Source: Limnovirga sp038203525
GTDB taxonomy: Bacteria; Bacteroidota; Bacteroidia; Chitinophagales; Chitinophagaceae
Direction: 5' to 3'
Assembly (NCBI GenBank): GCA_038203525.1
Contig: JBBRDW010000003.1
Location: 1 to 64,000 of the forward strand
DNA length: 64,000 nt
Part shown: piece after piece, positions 27,497 to 34,519 of the stretch
Layout: each line of letters opens with the position of its first letter
How positions within the stretch are numbered: position 1 is the first letter of the stretch
Notes under the pieces: generated by a model
Told to the model about the DNA's origin: nothing
Seen by the model: the letters and a program-made list of their open reading frames with translations, nothing else
Database searches by the model: none
Program-made: the position numbers and the translations under genes

Positions 27497-27766
27497 CTAT
27501 TTCTTGCTTCCTGAATGACCTTTAAAGTTTCTGGTTGGTGCAAATTCGCCCAACTTATGACTTACCATAAATTCGGTTACATAAACCGGTATAAATTTGT
27601 TACCGTTGTGTACTGCGAATGTGTGTCCAACAAAGTCAGGGGTAATAGTGGAACGACGGCTCCATGTTTTAATTACTGACTTCTTGTTTTTTCCCTCGTT
27701 TATAGACAACACCTTTTCTTCCAGGTTTGCATCTACATAAGGACCTTTTTTAATCGAACGACCCAT
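27497..27766 (-). CDS. rpsS: 30S ribosomal protein S19 (uS19)
   Basis: 89 residues: MGRSIKKGPYVDANLEEKV, RRSTITPDFVGHTFAVHNGNKFIPVYVTEFMV and KLGEFAPTRNFKGH. It binds 16S rRNA in the head with S13. The normal 15-30 bp gap from rplB is expanded to 242 bp by IR-A copy 9. Confidence 0.97.
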   Translation of the reverse strand: MGRSIKKGPYVDANLEEKVLSINEGKNKKSVIKTWSRRSTITPDFVGHTFAVHNGNKFIPVYVTEFMVSHKLGEFAPTRNFKGHSGSKK

Positions 27767-27852
27767 AGTAATGAGTTAATTTGATAATGTTTAATTGCTT
27801 ATTTAACCAGGCGTTGTTCAGAATTAACTTCTATCCACCACCATTATTTTTT

Positions 27853-28000
27853 AATTTTTTGTACCCTGCTTTAATTCTTTTTTCAACTTCTGTTGTGTCA
27901 CTCACTTGTACGCTTTGTTCTTTGTTCAGCAACGAGATACAGTTGAAGAGTGCGACGCAACCGGAGTTAAATATTTAACTGAAAGCCCGGCCCATAAAAT
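27853..28000. repeat. IR-A copy 9, paired, inside the ribosomal protein operon
   Basis: Outer left TTTTTTGTACCCTGC ends at 27869, left core type 2 at 27892-27911, right core type 1 (inner end shortened) at 27945-27961, outer right AAGCCCGGCCC at 27983-27993. The loop is only 33 bases. It lies between rplB and rpsS, ending 9 bases before the rplB stop. Confidence 0.85.
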
Positions 28001-28008
28001 CTATTTTT

Positions 28009-28848
28009 CTACTTAGCCAGCTTTTTACCGTTGCTGCGCTGTATAATCAGTTTGTCGCTGCCTTTACCTTTTGTGCGGGTTTTAAGACCTCTTGAATACT
28101 GACCGTTTCTTGAGCGAGGCTGACCACCGGAGGCTTTACCTTCACCACCACCCATCGGGTGATCTACCGGGTTCATTGCTACTCCTCTGGTACGTGGACG
28201 AATACCTTTCCACCTGTTTCTGCCGGCTTTACCTTTTGTTTCGAGATTGTGGTCGCTGTTTGAAACAACACCAACAGTTGCGTAGCAGTTGATCAATATT
28301 TTGCGCAGCTCGCCCGATGGCATTTTTATTACTGCGTATTTTTCTTCTTTGTTGGTTAACTGTGCTGAAGCACCTGCGCTTCTAACCAGTTTACCACCCT
28401 GGCCAGGCTGCATTTCAATATTGTGAATGGTAGTACCCAATGGTGTATTTTTCATCATCAGGGCATTTCCAATTTCGGGTGCTACCGAATCGCCGGATAT
28501 TACTTTACCACCAACCTGAATACCGTTTGGAGCGAGTATGTATCTTTTTTCGCCATCTGTATATTGCACGAGTGCAATAAACGCAGAACGGTTTGGATCG
28601 TACTCAACAGAAACTACGGTTGCCTCTATATTTTTCTTATCACGTTTGAAATCTATAATACGGTAATGCTTCTTATGTCCGCCTCCGCTGTAGCGCATTG
28701 CACGTCTTCCCTGGAAGTTACGTCCGCCTGTATTGCTGAGTGGCTCGAGCAAACTTTTTTCAGGTTTATTGGTAGTAATTTCGTCATAAGCATTACCTAT
28801 GCGCCACCTTGTTCCTGCTGTAATTGGTTTAAATTTTCTTAGTCCCAT
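28009..28848 (-). CDS. rplB: 50S ribosomal protein L2 (uL2)
   Basis: 279 residues from the ATG at 28848 (MGLRKFKPITAGTRWR); the frame opens with a TTG two codons earlier. The C-terminal MNPVDHPMGGGEGKASGGQPRS contains the His implicated in peptidyl-transferase function, and VEYDPNRSAFIALVQYTDGEKRYI is typical. Order rplW-rplB-rpsS is kept, with IR-A copy 9 after the stop. Confidence 0.97.
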   Translation of the reverse strand: MGLRKFKPITAGTRWRIGNAYDEITTNKPEKSLLEPLSNTGGRNFQGRRAMRYSGGGHKKHYRIIDFKRDKKNIEATVVSVEYDPNRSAFIALVQYTDGEKRYILAPNGIQVGGKVISGDSVAPEIGNALMMKNTPLGTTIHNIEMQPGQGGKLVRSAGASAQLTNKEEKYAVIKMPSGELRKILINCYATVGVVSNSDHNLETKGKAGRNRWKGIRPRTRGVAMNPVDHPMGGGEGKASGGQPRSRNGQYSRGLKTRTKGKGSDKLIIQRSNGKKLAK

Positions 28849-28958
28849 AACCAAATTCGCCTAGGGCGATAAATTTTCGAATTATTAAATTGTTCAACTT
28901 TTGCGGCAGCTGATTGCCATTCTATATTTTGGTTTCAGTTTGAAGAAACCTAAGCAAC

Positions 28959-29258
28959 TTATATATTAGCGTATAAGTCAATTGTTTCGCCTTTTGCAAT
29001 GGTTACATAAGCCTTTTTGTAAGAAGACTTAACGCCTTTAATAAATCCAGCTTTAGTAAACTTGGTTTTATTTTTTGCAGGTACTACAACTGTATTTACG
29101 TCTACAACAGATACTCCGTAGAATTCTTCAACGGCTGTTTTTATTTCCAGTTTGTTTGCCCTTTTGTTCACTTTAAAGGAATAACGTCCCAGCTTTTCCT
29201 GCTGATTATTCGCTTTTTCTGTGAGAATAGGTTTTACTAATACGTCTGTTGGTTTCAT
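28959..29258 (-). CDS. rplW: 50S ribosomal protein L23 (uL23)
   Basis: 99 residues, with VLVKPILTEKANNQQEKLGRYSFKVNKRANKLEIKTAVEEFYGVSVVDVNT, the fold that forms the trigger-factor and SRP docking site at the exit tunnel. Located between rplD and rplB. Confidence 0.96.
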   Translation of the reverse strand: MKPTDVLVKPILTEKANNQQEKLGRYSFKVNKRANKLEIKTAVEEFYGVSVVDVNTVVVPAKNKTKFTKAGFIKGVKSSYKKAYVTIAKGETIDLYANI

Positions 29259-29346
29259 TTCAACTGATTTGAAAATTTAAAATTGAAAATTTGAAATCAC
29301 CTTATACCACTAATTCATTCCAGCTCATTTCAAATTAGAATGCTCT

Positions 29347-29988
29347 TTAAGCAACTTCAGCATCTACTGAATCATCTGAAAATATCTTCGCAGTATTTTC
29401 TGTAAATACCAAAACATCTGCATTGATGATGTCGTAGGTATTGATATCTGACAATAATATGCTACCTATATTGGGTACGTTACGTGTACTCAGGTAAAGA
29501 TTATCGTTGTATTCAGGTAATACTATCAACGTTTTCTTATCGGCAACATTCAAAAGCTTAAGAATTGACATCAGCTGTTTAGTTTTGGGCGTTTCCATAG
29601 AAACATCTTCCAAAACCAAAATTGCATTTTCTTTCGCCTTATAGGAAAGAACACTCATCTTGGCAAGGTCCTTTACTTTTTTATTCAGCTTAATATCCCA
29701 TTTATGTGGCTTAGGTCCAAAAATGGTACCACCACCCTTATACAATGGATTACGAATATTTCCCTTTCTTGAACCACCGGTGCCTTTTTGCTTGTGAAGC
29801 TTGCGGCTTGCTCCCTGAACTTCTGCACGGGTTTTTACCTTGTGCGTTCCCTGACGTTGTGCGCTTTGATATTGTTTAACAGCCAGGTAAATAACATGGT
29901 CATTAGGTTCAATACCGAATATGTTATCCGGCAACTCTGCAGTTCTTCCGGTTTTTTCGCCTTGTATATTTAAAATGTCTACTTGCAT
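29347..29988 (-). CDS. rplD: 50S ribosomal protein L4 (uL4)
   Basis: 213 residues. The tunnel loop region KTRAEVQGASRKLHKQKGTGGSRKGNIRNPLYKGGGTIFGPKPHKW is complete; the C-terminal half is the globular domain. The terminal stretch KIFSDDSVDAEVA is acidic. L4 regulates the S10 operon in some bacteria; no matching leader structure could be confirmed here. Starts 18 bases after rplC. Confidence 0.97.
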   Translation of the reverse strand: MQVDILNIQGEKTGRTAELPDNIFGIEPNDHVIYLAVKQYQSAQRQGTHKVKTRAEVQGASRKLHKQKGTGGSRKGNIRNPLYKGGGTIFGPKPHKWDIKLNKKVKDLAKMSVLSYKAKENAILVLEDVSMETPKTKQLMSILKLLNVADKKTLIVLPEYNDNLYLSTRNVPNIGSILLSDINTYDIINADVLVFTENTAKIFSDDSVDAEVA

Positions 29989-30006
29989 TTTGTGTCTGAT
30001 TAAAGT

Positions 30007-30624
30007 TTACTTCTGAATTAAAACGATTGAACCGTTGTGACCTGGAACAGATCCACTGATAAGGATATAATTTTTCTCAGGAAATATCTTGATTACTTTA
30101 AGTCCCTTCAGTTTTACCCTGTCGTTGCCCATACGTCCAGCCATTCTCATTCCTTTAAATACACGGGAAGGATAAGAAGAACCACCAATTGAACCCGGTG
30201 CGCGTGAACGGTCGTGTTGACCATGAGACTGCCCCCCAACACCATGAAAACCATGACGTTTTACAACACCCTGAAATCCTTTACCTTTTGTTGTACCTAT
30301 TACTTCGATCTTATCGCCTTCAGCAAATATGTCAACGGTAACGGTTTCGCCTAAATTTTTATCAAGTGAGGAATCGCGGAATTCTTTTACGAATTTCTTA
30401 GCTGTAGTGCCAGCTTTGGAGAAGTGATTTTGTTCGGCTTTTACAGTGTGTTTTTCTTTTTTCTCGCCGAATGCCAATTGTAGTGAATTGTAGCCATCTG
30501 ACTCAATAGTCTTTACCTGAGTAACTACACAGGGTCCAGCTTCGATTATGGTACAAGCAGTTTGCTTGCCATCTGAAGTGAAGATGCTGGTCATCCCGAT
30601 TTTTTTACCAATAATACCTTTCAT
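30007..30624 (-). CDS. rplC: 50S ribosomal protein L3 (uL3)
   Basis: 205 residues: MKGIIGKKIGMTSIFTSDGKQTACTIIEAGPC, the GTTKGKGFQGVVKRHGFHG loop with HDRSRAPGSIGG (Gln-methylation region) and C-terminal KNYILISGSVPGHNGSIVLI. It initiates 50S assembly near the peptidyl-transferase centre. The 306-bp gap to rpsJ is wide and holds a 58-codon ORF. Confidence 0.97.
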   Translation of the reverse strand: MKGIIGKKIGMTSIFTSDGKQTACTIIEAGPCVVTQVKTIESDGYNSLQLAFGEKKEKHTVKAEQNHFSKAGTTAKKFVKEFRDSSLDKNLGETVTVDIFAEGDKIEVIGTTKGKGFQGVVKRHGFHGVGGQSHGQHDRSRAPGSIGGSSYPSRVFKGMRMAGRMGNDRVKLKGLKVIKIFPEKNYILISGSVPGHNGSIVLIQK

Positions 30625-30653
30625 CTTTTTTGCGGTTTGCGCCCCGCAAGAGG

Positions 30654-30830
30654 TTATGAGGACATCCCGGTGATGAAACCGGAATTCAATCCTTGTTTGC
30701 TGACGACCTTTTCTTTTATTTCATTCAGTTTGACCAAGATCTTACTGATGATAGAAGTACCGGCAGTAAACAAACCTCGAAGGGCTTGTTTATATGTTTC
30801 GATGTTTTTTACCCAAGGGTCAAGAAACAT
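30654..30830 (-). CDS. Small ORF between rpsJ and rplC, unknown function
   Basis: 58 codons with ATG at 30828-30830 and TAA at 30654-30656, directly after an in-frame TAG. Residues begin MFLDPWVKNIETYKQALRGL, go on with FTAGTSIISKILVKLNEIKE and end NSGFITGMSS. The composition (Lys and Ile rich, one amphipathic helix about 26-42) looks protein-like. It lies on the operon strand with no overlap. I know no ribosomal protein at this place. It may instead be a structured leader for rplC: two GC hairpins lie at its end and beyond (CCGG...CCGG near 30665-30682 and GCGG...CCGC near 30632-30650). Confidence 0.4.
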   Translation of the reverse strand: MFLDPWVKNIETYKQALRGLFTAGTSIISKILVKLNEIKEKVVSKQGLNSGFITGMSS

Positions 30831-30930
30831 CTATTTTTCTTTCAGAGCTCTTTTTTCTGCTAATTGGCAAATTGAGAGGTGATTATTTTAAGAACTTTAT
30901 TGCTGCCACTTTAGGCAACAGGTGCATTTA

Positions 30931-31236
30931 TCATGCTTTAATCTCAACTTCTACTCCGGAAGGTAAATCCAGTTTACTTAATGCATCAACAGTTCTTGAA
31001 GAAGAAGTGTAGATATCAAGCAATCGCTTATGAGTACACAACTGAAATTGTTCACGGCTTTTTTTGTTCACGTGGGGTGAGCGTAACACCGTAAAAATCC
31101 TTCTACGTGTAGGCAAAGGAATCGGACCTGTAACAACAGCACCCGTGCTGCGTACGGTTTTAACGATCTTCTCAGCAGATTTATCTACCAAACTATGATC
31201 GTATGACTGTAATTTTATTCTGATTCTTTGAGACAT
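30931..31236 (-). CDS. rpsJ: 30S ribosomal protein S10 (uS10, NusE)
   Basis: 101 residues: MSQRIRIKLQSYDHSLVDKSAEKIV, TGPIPLPTRRRIFTVLRSPHVNKKSREQFQ and the end KLDLPSGVEVEIKA. It is a 30S head protein and also the NusE factor of transcription antitermination. It is the first gene of this operon; a well-formed promoter is seen 30 bases upstream. fusA, rpsG and rpsL, often placed before it, are not here. Confidence 0.97.
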   Translation of the reverse strand: MSQRIRIKLQSYDHSLVDKSAEKIVKTVRSTGAVVTGPIPLPTRRRIFTVLRSPHVNKKSREQFQLCTHKRLLDIYTSSSRTVDALSKLDLPSGVEVEIKA

Positions 31237-31243
31237 ATCTTAA

Positions 31244-31261
31244 CCCAATTTTCAGATTGGG
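31244..31261 (-). promoter_or_regulatory. Stem-loop at the 5' end of the rpsJ transcript
   Basis: CCCAAT and ATTGGG pair around a 6-base loop in the stretch between the promoter and the rpsJ ATG. From the promoter position the transcript would begin at or within a few bases of this stem, so it may protect the 5' end or take part in feedback control. Confidence 0.45.
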
Positions 31262-31265
31262 AGCG

Positions 31266-31296
31266 CAAAGGTAGGGGGATGAAACTAATTGGACAA
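31266..31296 (-). promoter_or_regulatory. Promoter of the S10-spc operon
   Basis: On the minus strand a TTG (31294-31296) is followed after 20 bases by TACCTTTG (31266-31273), matching the Bacteroidota sigma-ABfr consensus. The predicted start of transcription is 20-25 bases before the rpsJ ATG. Confidence 0.75.
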
Positions 31297-31439
31297 CCTT
31301 TTTTTAAAATAAATTTAAAAAAACCGAGCCCATCCTTTTAAAAATGGGGTTTTTTGCAAAAAAGAATTTTTAATACTTGCCTTTCCATTGCTTTTCAGTG
31401 TTTAGCTAATCGTTTGGTCTTTTTAATAAGATGGTTTTT

Positions 31440-31464
31440 CTTACCCATTCCGCTAGCGGGTAAG
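31440..31464. other. Short palindrome in the rpsJ-mpg gap
   Basis: CTTACCC (31440-31446) pairs with GGGTAAG (31458-31464) around 11 bases. No T run follows on either side. Position suggests no gene; function is unknown. The rest of this 348-bp gap holds the rpsJ promoter on the left and IR-A copy 10 on the right. Confidence 0.4.
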
Positions 31465-31509
31465 TAGAATTGCTGGTCCTGTACTCCCTTGCTGCATAAT
31501 GATTTGAAA

Positions 31510-31570
31510 GTACAAGAGTGCGACGCAACGAAAGCCCCATAAAAGTTCTACAACCAGGTACAAAAAAAAT
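31510..31570 (-). repeat. IR-A copy 10, single unit
   Basis: Type 1 core at 31510-31529 and outer end ACCAGGTACAAAAAAAA at 31553-31569. It ends 15 bases from the mpg stop. No partner is seen to the left. Confidence 0.85.
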
Positions 31571-31584
31571 CTAATTGGTTTTAC

Positions 31585-32244
31585 TTACTTATTTATTTTA
31601 CCACTAACAAATGGATTGCCTTTTAAATAGAAGCGATAAGGCAAGAAGGCATCTTCGCCTGCATAATTTACCCCAATACGGGGCGATGTAGCTATTATAT
31701 TTGATGCGGTCTTAAAACTATCATCTATAATATACATTTTGCTATTTAGCAGGTTCATATTATTATGCAGCCTGTTGATGCCCAATGCTTTTGAAAGATT
31801 TCCCGGGCCTTTGGTTATTGTTGTATCCAATTTTAGCTTACCGGTCCTGTATAACATTATATCTAATCCAAATATTGGTACACCACCCCTAATCAACACG
31901 GCATGAGGAACATCTTCAATATTGGTTACCACATTAAACAAATTATGGATACCGTAACACAGATAAACATAGGCCGTTCCTCCCTGAAGATACATTGTTT
32001 CCGTTCTCTTGGTTCGTCTTCCACCGAAAGCATGAGAAGCTTTATCTGTTATACCCTGGTATGCCTCGGTTTCCACAATTCTTGCCGCTGTTAATTCATT
32101 ATTGAAATGCGTGACCAATATTTTACCTAATAATTCACGGGCAACCTGTAACACGTTATTTTGTTCATAAAAAGAACGTTCAAGCCTCGCCAGAGTATTG
32201 AGCAATATTTGTTTATCAATTTTATTATCGTGCAAAAGTTTCAA
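31585..32244 (-). CDS. 3-methyladenine DNA glycosylase (AAG/Mpg family)
   Basis: Base-excision repair enzyme that removes alkylated purines. 219 residues with SFYEQNNVLQVARELLGKILV, the catalytic ARIVETEAYQGITDKASHAFGG segment (Glu in VETEAY, Asp-Ala-Ser-His), GGTAYVYLCYGIHNLFNVVT and the KGPGNLSKALGI motif. The only usable start is a TTG at 32244; an in-frame stop lies 7 codons upstream. Divergent from the EI24 gene, starts 33 bases apart. Confidence 0.9.
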   Translation of the reverse strand: MKLLHDNKIDKQILLNTLARLERSFYEQNNVLQVARELLGKILVTHFNNELTAARIVETEAYQGITDKASHAFGGRRTKRTETMYLQGGTAYVYLCYGIHNLFNVVTNIEDVPHAVLIRGGVPIFGLDIMLYRTGKLKLDTTITKGPGNLSKALGINRLHNNMNLLNSKMYIIDDSFKTASNIIATSPRIGVNYAGEDAFLPYRFYLKGNPFVSGKINK

Positions 32245-32277
32245 TTCAGCTAAATTTATCCACTAAAATAACCTCGG

Positions 32278-33084
32278 TTGCTCAAAGAAATTATTATAGC
32301 GTTGCAAAGCTATTACAAAGCTCATTTGTTTATTCGGCAGCATAAGCTTTGGAAATGGATTATTATTCCGGGCATAATATATATGGTGCTCTTTCTGGTT
32401 TCCATGTATTATTTTAACCAAACGGCAAATGCATTTATTGAATGGCTTAGTTTAAATACCGGCTTAAAAAACTGGCTTGATCAAACGCGGAGCGGCTTGC
32501 TCGGATTTTTCTTTACATTGGCAGCACTTACCCTGTGGCTAATTCAAATGCTTCTATATTTTTCGCTCTTTAAATATATATGGCTTATTGTAGGTTCGCC
32601 GGTTTTTGCGTACCTGAGCGAAAAAACAGACGCTATTTTACAGGAAAAAGAATACCCGCTCAACCTGCGGCAAGTGTTAAAAGATGCAAGCCGTGGTATA
32701 AAAATAGCATTGCGCAATGCTCTCTGGCAAACAGTATATATGGTAGCAATACTTATACTTTGCCTAGTGCCTGTTATTGGTTTAGCCACTCCCCTGCTGG
32801 CATTACTGGTAGAATGTTATTATTATGGCTTTAGCATGATAGACTACAGTTGCGAACGAAGAAAGATGAACGCAGCCGAAAGCATATTTTTTATAGGCAA
32901 CCACAAAGGCCTTGCAATTGGCAACGGCATTGTATTCTATCTTTTTCAACTACTCCCTTTTGTGGGCTGGGTGTTTGCCCCGGCTTACGCAGTAGTTGCC
33001 GCTACTTTAAGTATGCACGAACTAAATAGATCATTTGTACCCGATAAAGACGAGATTGTAAAACAGCCAAATACATTTTTTTGA
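32278..33084 (+). CDS. EI24 domain-containing membrane protein (CysZ-like)
   Basis: 268 residues, four to five membrane helices, with IALQSYYKAHLFIRQHKLWKWIIIPGIIYMV at the N-terminus and a LVECYYYGFSMIDYSCERRKMNAAESIFFIGNHKGLAIGNG segment, as in the EI24/CysZ family. E. coli CysZ imports sulfate; function here is not established. The start is a TTG at 32278 (TTG at 32302 is possible), since a stop lies three codons upstream. Its final FF-stop is formed by the T run and TGA of the adjacent IR-A unit. Confidence 0.8.
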   Translation: MLKEIIIALQSYYKAHLFIRQHKLWKWIIIPGIIYMVLFLVSMYYFNQTANAFIEWLSLNTGLKNWLDQTRSGLLGFFFTLAALTLWLIQMLLYFSLFKYIWLIVGSPVFAYLSEKTDAILQEKEYPLNLRQVLKDASRGIKIALRNALWQTVYMVAILILCLVPVIGLATPLLALLVECYYYGFSMIDYSCERRKMNAAESIFFIGNHKGLAIGNGIVFYLFQLLPFVGWVFAPAYAVVAATLSMHELNRSFVPDKDEIVKQPNTFF

Positions 33085-33134
33085 GCCGGGCAATAGTTTC
33101 TTTATTTAGCTTTTGTTGCGTCGCACTCTTGTGC
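33076..33134 (+). repeat. IR-A copy 11, single unit overlapping the EI24 stop codon
   Basis: Outer end T7 GAGCCGGGC at 33076-33091 and type 1 core at 33115-33134 (ends GTGC). The TGA at 33082-33084 belongs both to the repeat end and to the EI24 gene. No partner core is seen before the next gene at 33241. Confidence 0.85.
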
Positions 33135-33240
33135 TTTCAGATAATAAAATCAGCAAATACAACAGCGTATATCTAGGTATGCACCAAAAATATTTTTATA
33201 CAAATCAATACACCAGCCCCTTTCACATAAAATATATCTT

Positions 33241-33945
33241 ATGAAAGTCTACCTTATACCAACCGTTCTTCATGATGATGAAAAAGCAGTGGAAACATTG
33301 CCTCACTATGTCGCAGATGCTATAAAACAGTGCTCCGTTTTTTTTGCCGAGAATGAAAAAACCGCACGCCGCTTTTTTAAAAAAATATGGAAGGAAATGG
33401 TCATAGACAATTACGAATGGCATACCATACACAAAGCAGAAGATGCTGTAAAAGCTGTTTTTATTCAACGGCTTAAAGAGGGTAAAACCATAGGCATCAT
33501 CAGTGAAGCGGGCTGCCCATGTATTGCAGATCCGGGACAAATACTTGTTGACGCTGCACAGCAGATTGGTGCTGTAATACAACCATTGGTTGGCCCAAGT
33601 TCTATATTGCTGGCATTAATGGCAAGTGGTATGAGCGGGCAGAGCTTTCAGTTTGTAGGTTACCTGCCCATTGATGCAGCGGCAAGAAAAAAAATGATAC
33701 GCGACCTGGAAACAGAATCTCAAAAAAAGAACTGTACCCAAATATTTATTGAAACGCCTTACAGAAACAACCAACTGATCAATGATGTGCTGGCTACCTG
33801 CAATGCAGAAACAAAATTCTGTATAGCAGTTGACATCACCGCAGATGCCGAAAGCATCAAAACAAAGACAATTAAATACTGGAAACAACAACCACCGGCA
33901 GATATTCATAAAAGACCTGCTATATTTTTGCTTTTAGCAAAATAA
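33241..33945 (+). CDS. RsmI-like tetrapyrrole-methylase-fold SAM methyltransferase
   Basis: 234 residues. It begins MKVYLIPTVLHDD, contains GKTIGIISEAGCPCIADPG (SAM-binding loop of the methylase fold) and IQPLVGPSSILLALMASGMSGQSFQFVGYLP, all close to RsmI, which 2'-O-methylates C1402 of 16S rRNA. It is some 40-50 residues shorter than E. coli RsmI, as in a common Bacteroidota relative whose substrate is not certain. A GC-rich hairpin at 33946-33977 directly follows. Confidence 0.8.
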   Translation: MKVYLIPTVLHDDEKAVETLPHYVADAIKQCSVFFAENEKTARRFFKKIWKEMVIDNYEWHTIHKAEDAVKAVFIQRLKEGKTIGIISEAGCPCIADPGQILVDAAQQIGAVIQPLVGPSSILLALMASGMSGQSFQFVGYLPIDAAARKKMIRDLETESQKKNCTQIFIETPYRNNQLINDVLATCNAETKFCIAVDITADAESIKTKTIKYWKQQPPADIHKRPAIFLLLAK

Positions 33946-33977
33946 AACATGCCGGAGTTTAAAAGCTCCGGCGTGTT
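33946..33977 (+). terminator. Hairpin after the RsmI-like gene
   Basis: AACATGCCGGAG pairs with CTCCGGCGTGTT with one G:T, around 8 bases. It begins at the stop codon region. No T run follows, so it may be a weak terminator or an mRNA end protector. Confidence 0.45.
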
Positions 33978-34110
33978 GACTGGTACATAAGCATTTTATG
34001 CACTATAATGTTGACCGAAATGTGTTGAAAAGCGATATGCTGCACAAAAGTCCCGCCACGGCAGGAAGAAAATCTTAATTATTATTGCACAGCCTGCTGA
34101 TAACAGTATT

Positions 34111-34518
34111 TTACTGTTGTCCATTTATGGTTGGCTTAAGTCCGGGATCGAGCATTACGCCTTTTATCTGGTATACGCTGTCAACGATGTACACCTGCAT
34201 ACCTCGCCAAGGCAATGCCCCGAGATATTCCCGGTATTGCACCTGTACTTCTGTTCCGGGATTATTATTTAGCAACGCTGCCACCTTTTCATTTTCCACA
34301 CTAAATTCAAACTCGTTGCTCTGTATGTTTGCTTTAAATCCGCTCTGGATAATTTTACCTTCCCAAGTTTTAAATGCAACCCCCTTTTTCATAAAAGTAT
34401 TTAAAACCCCCGCCCTGGTGCCGGTAGCAAATACCCAGTAATACCTAAAATAAAATGCCACGGCAAGGCCTAATACAAAAAAGATTAAAAGCGTCCGGGA
34501 TATTTTTTTCCAATTCAT
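34111..34518 (-). CDS. Small membrane-anchored hypothetical protein
   Basis: 135 residues, unknown function. One N-terminal membrane helix (TLLIFFVLGLAVAFYFRYYW) precedes a soluble beta-rich domain with FKTWEGKIIQSGFKA, FEFSVENEKVAALL and ALPWRGMQVYIVDSV. Homologues that I recall in Bacteroidota are also unnamed. It begins one base after the upstream peptidase stop, so the two are coupled. Confidence 0.7.
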   Translation of the reverse strand: MNWKKISRTLLIFFVLGLAVAFYFRYYWVFATGTRAGVLNTFMKKGVAFKTWEGKIIQSGFKANIQSNEFEFSVENEKVAALLNNNPGTEVQVQYREYLGALPWRGMQVYIVDSVYQIKGVMLDPGLKPTINGQQ

Positions 34519-34519
34519 A

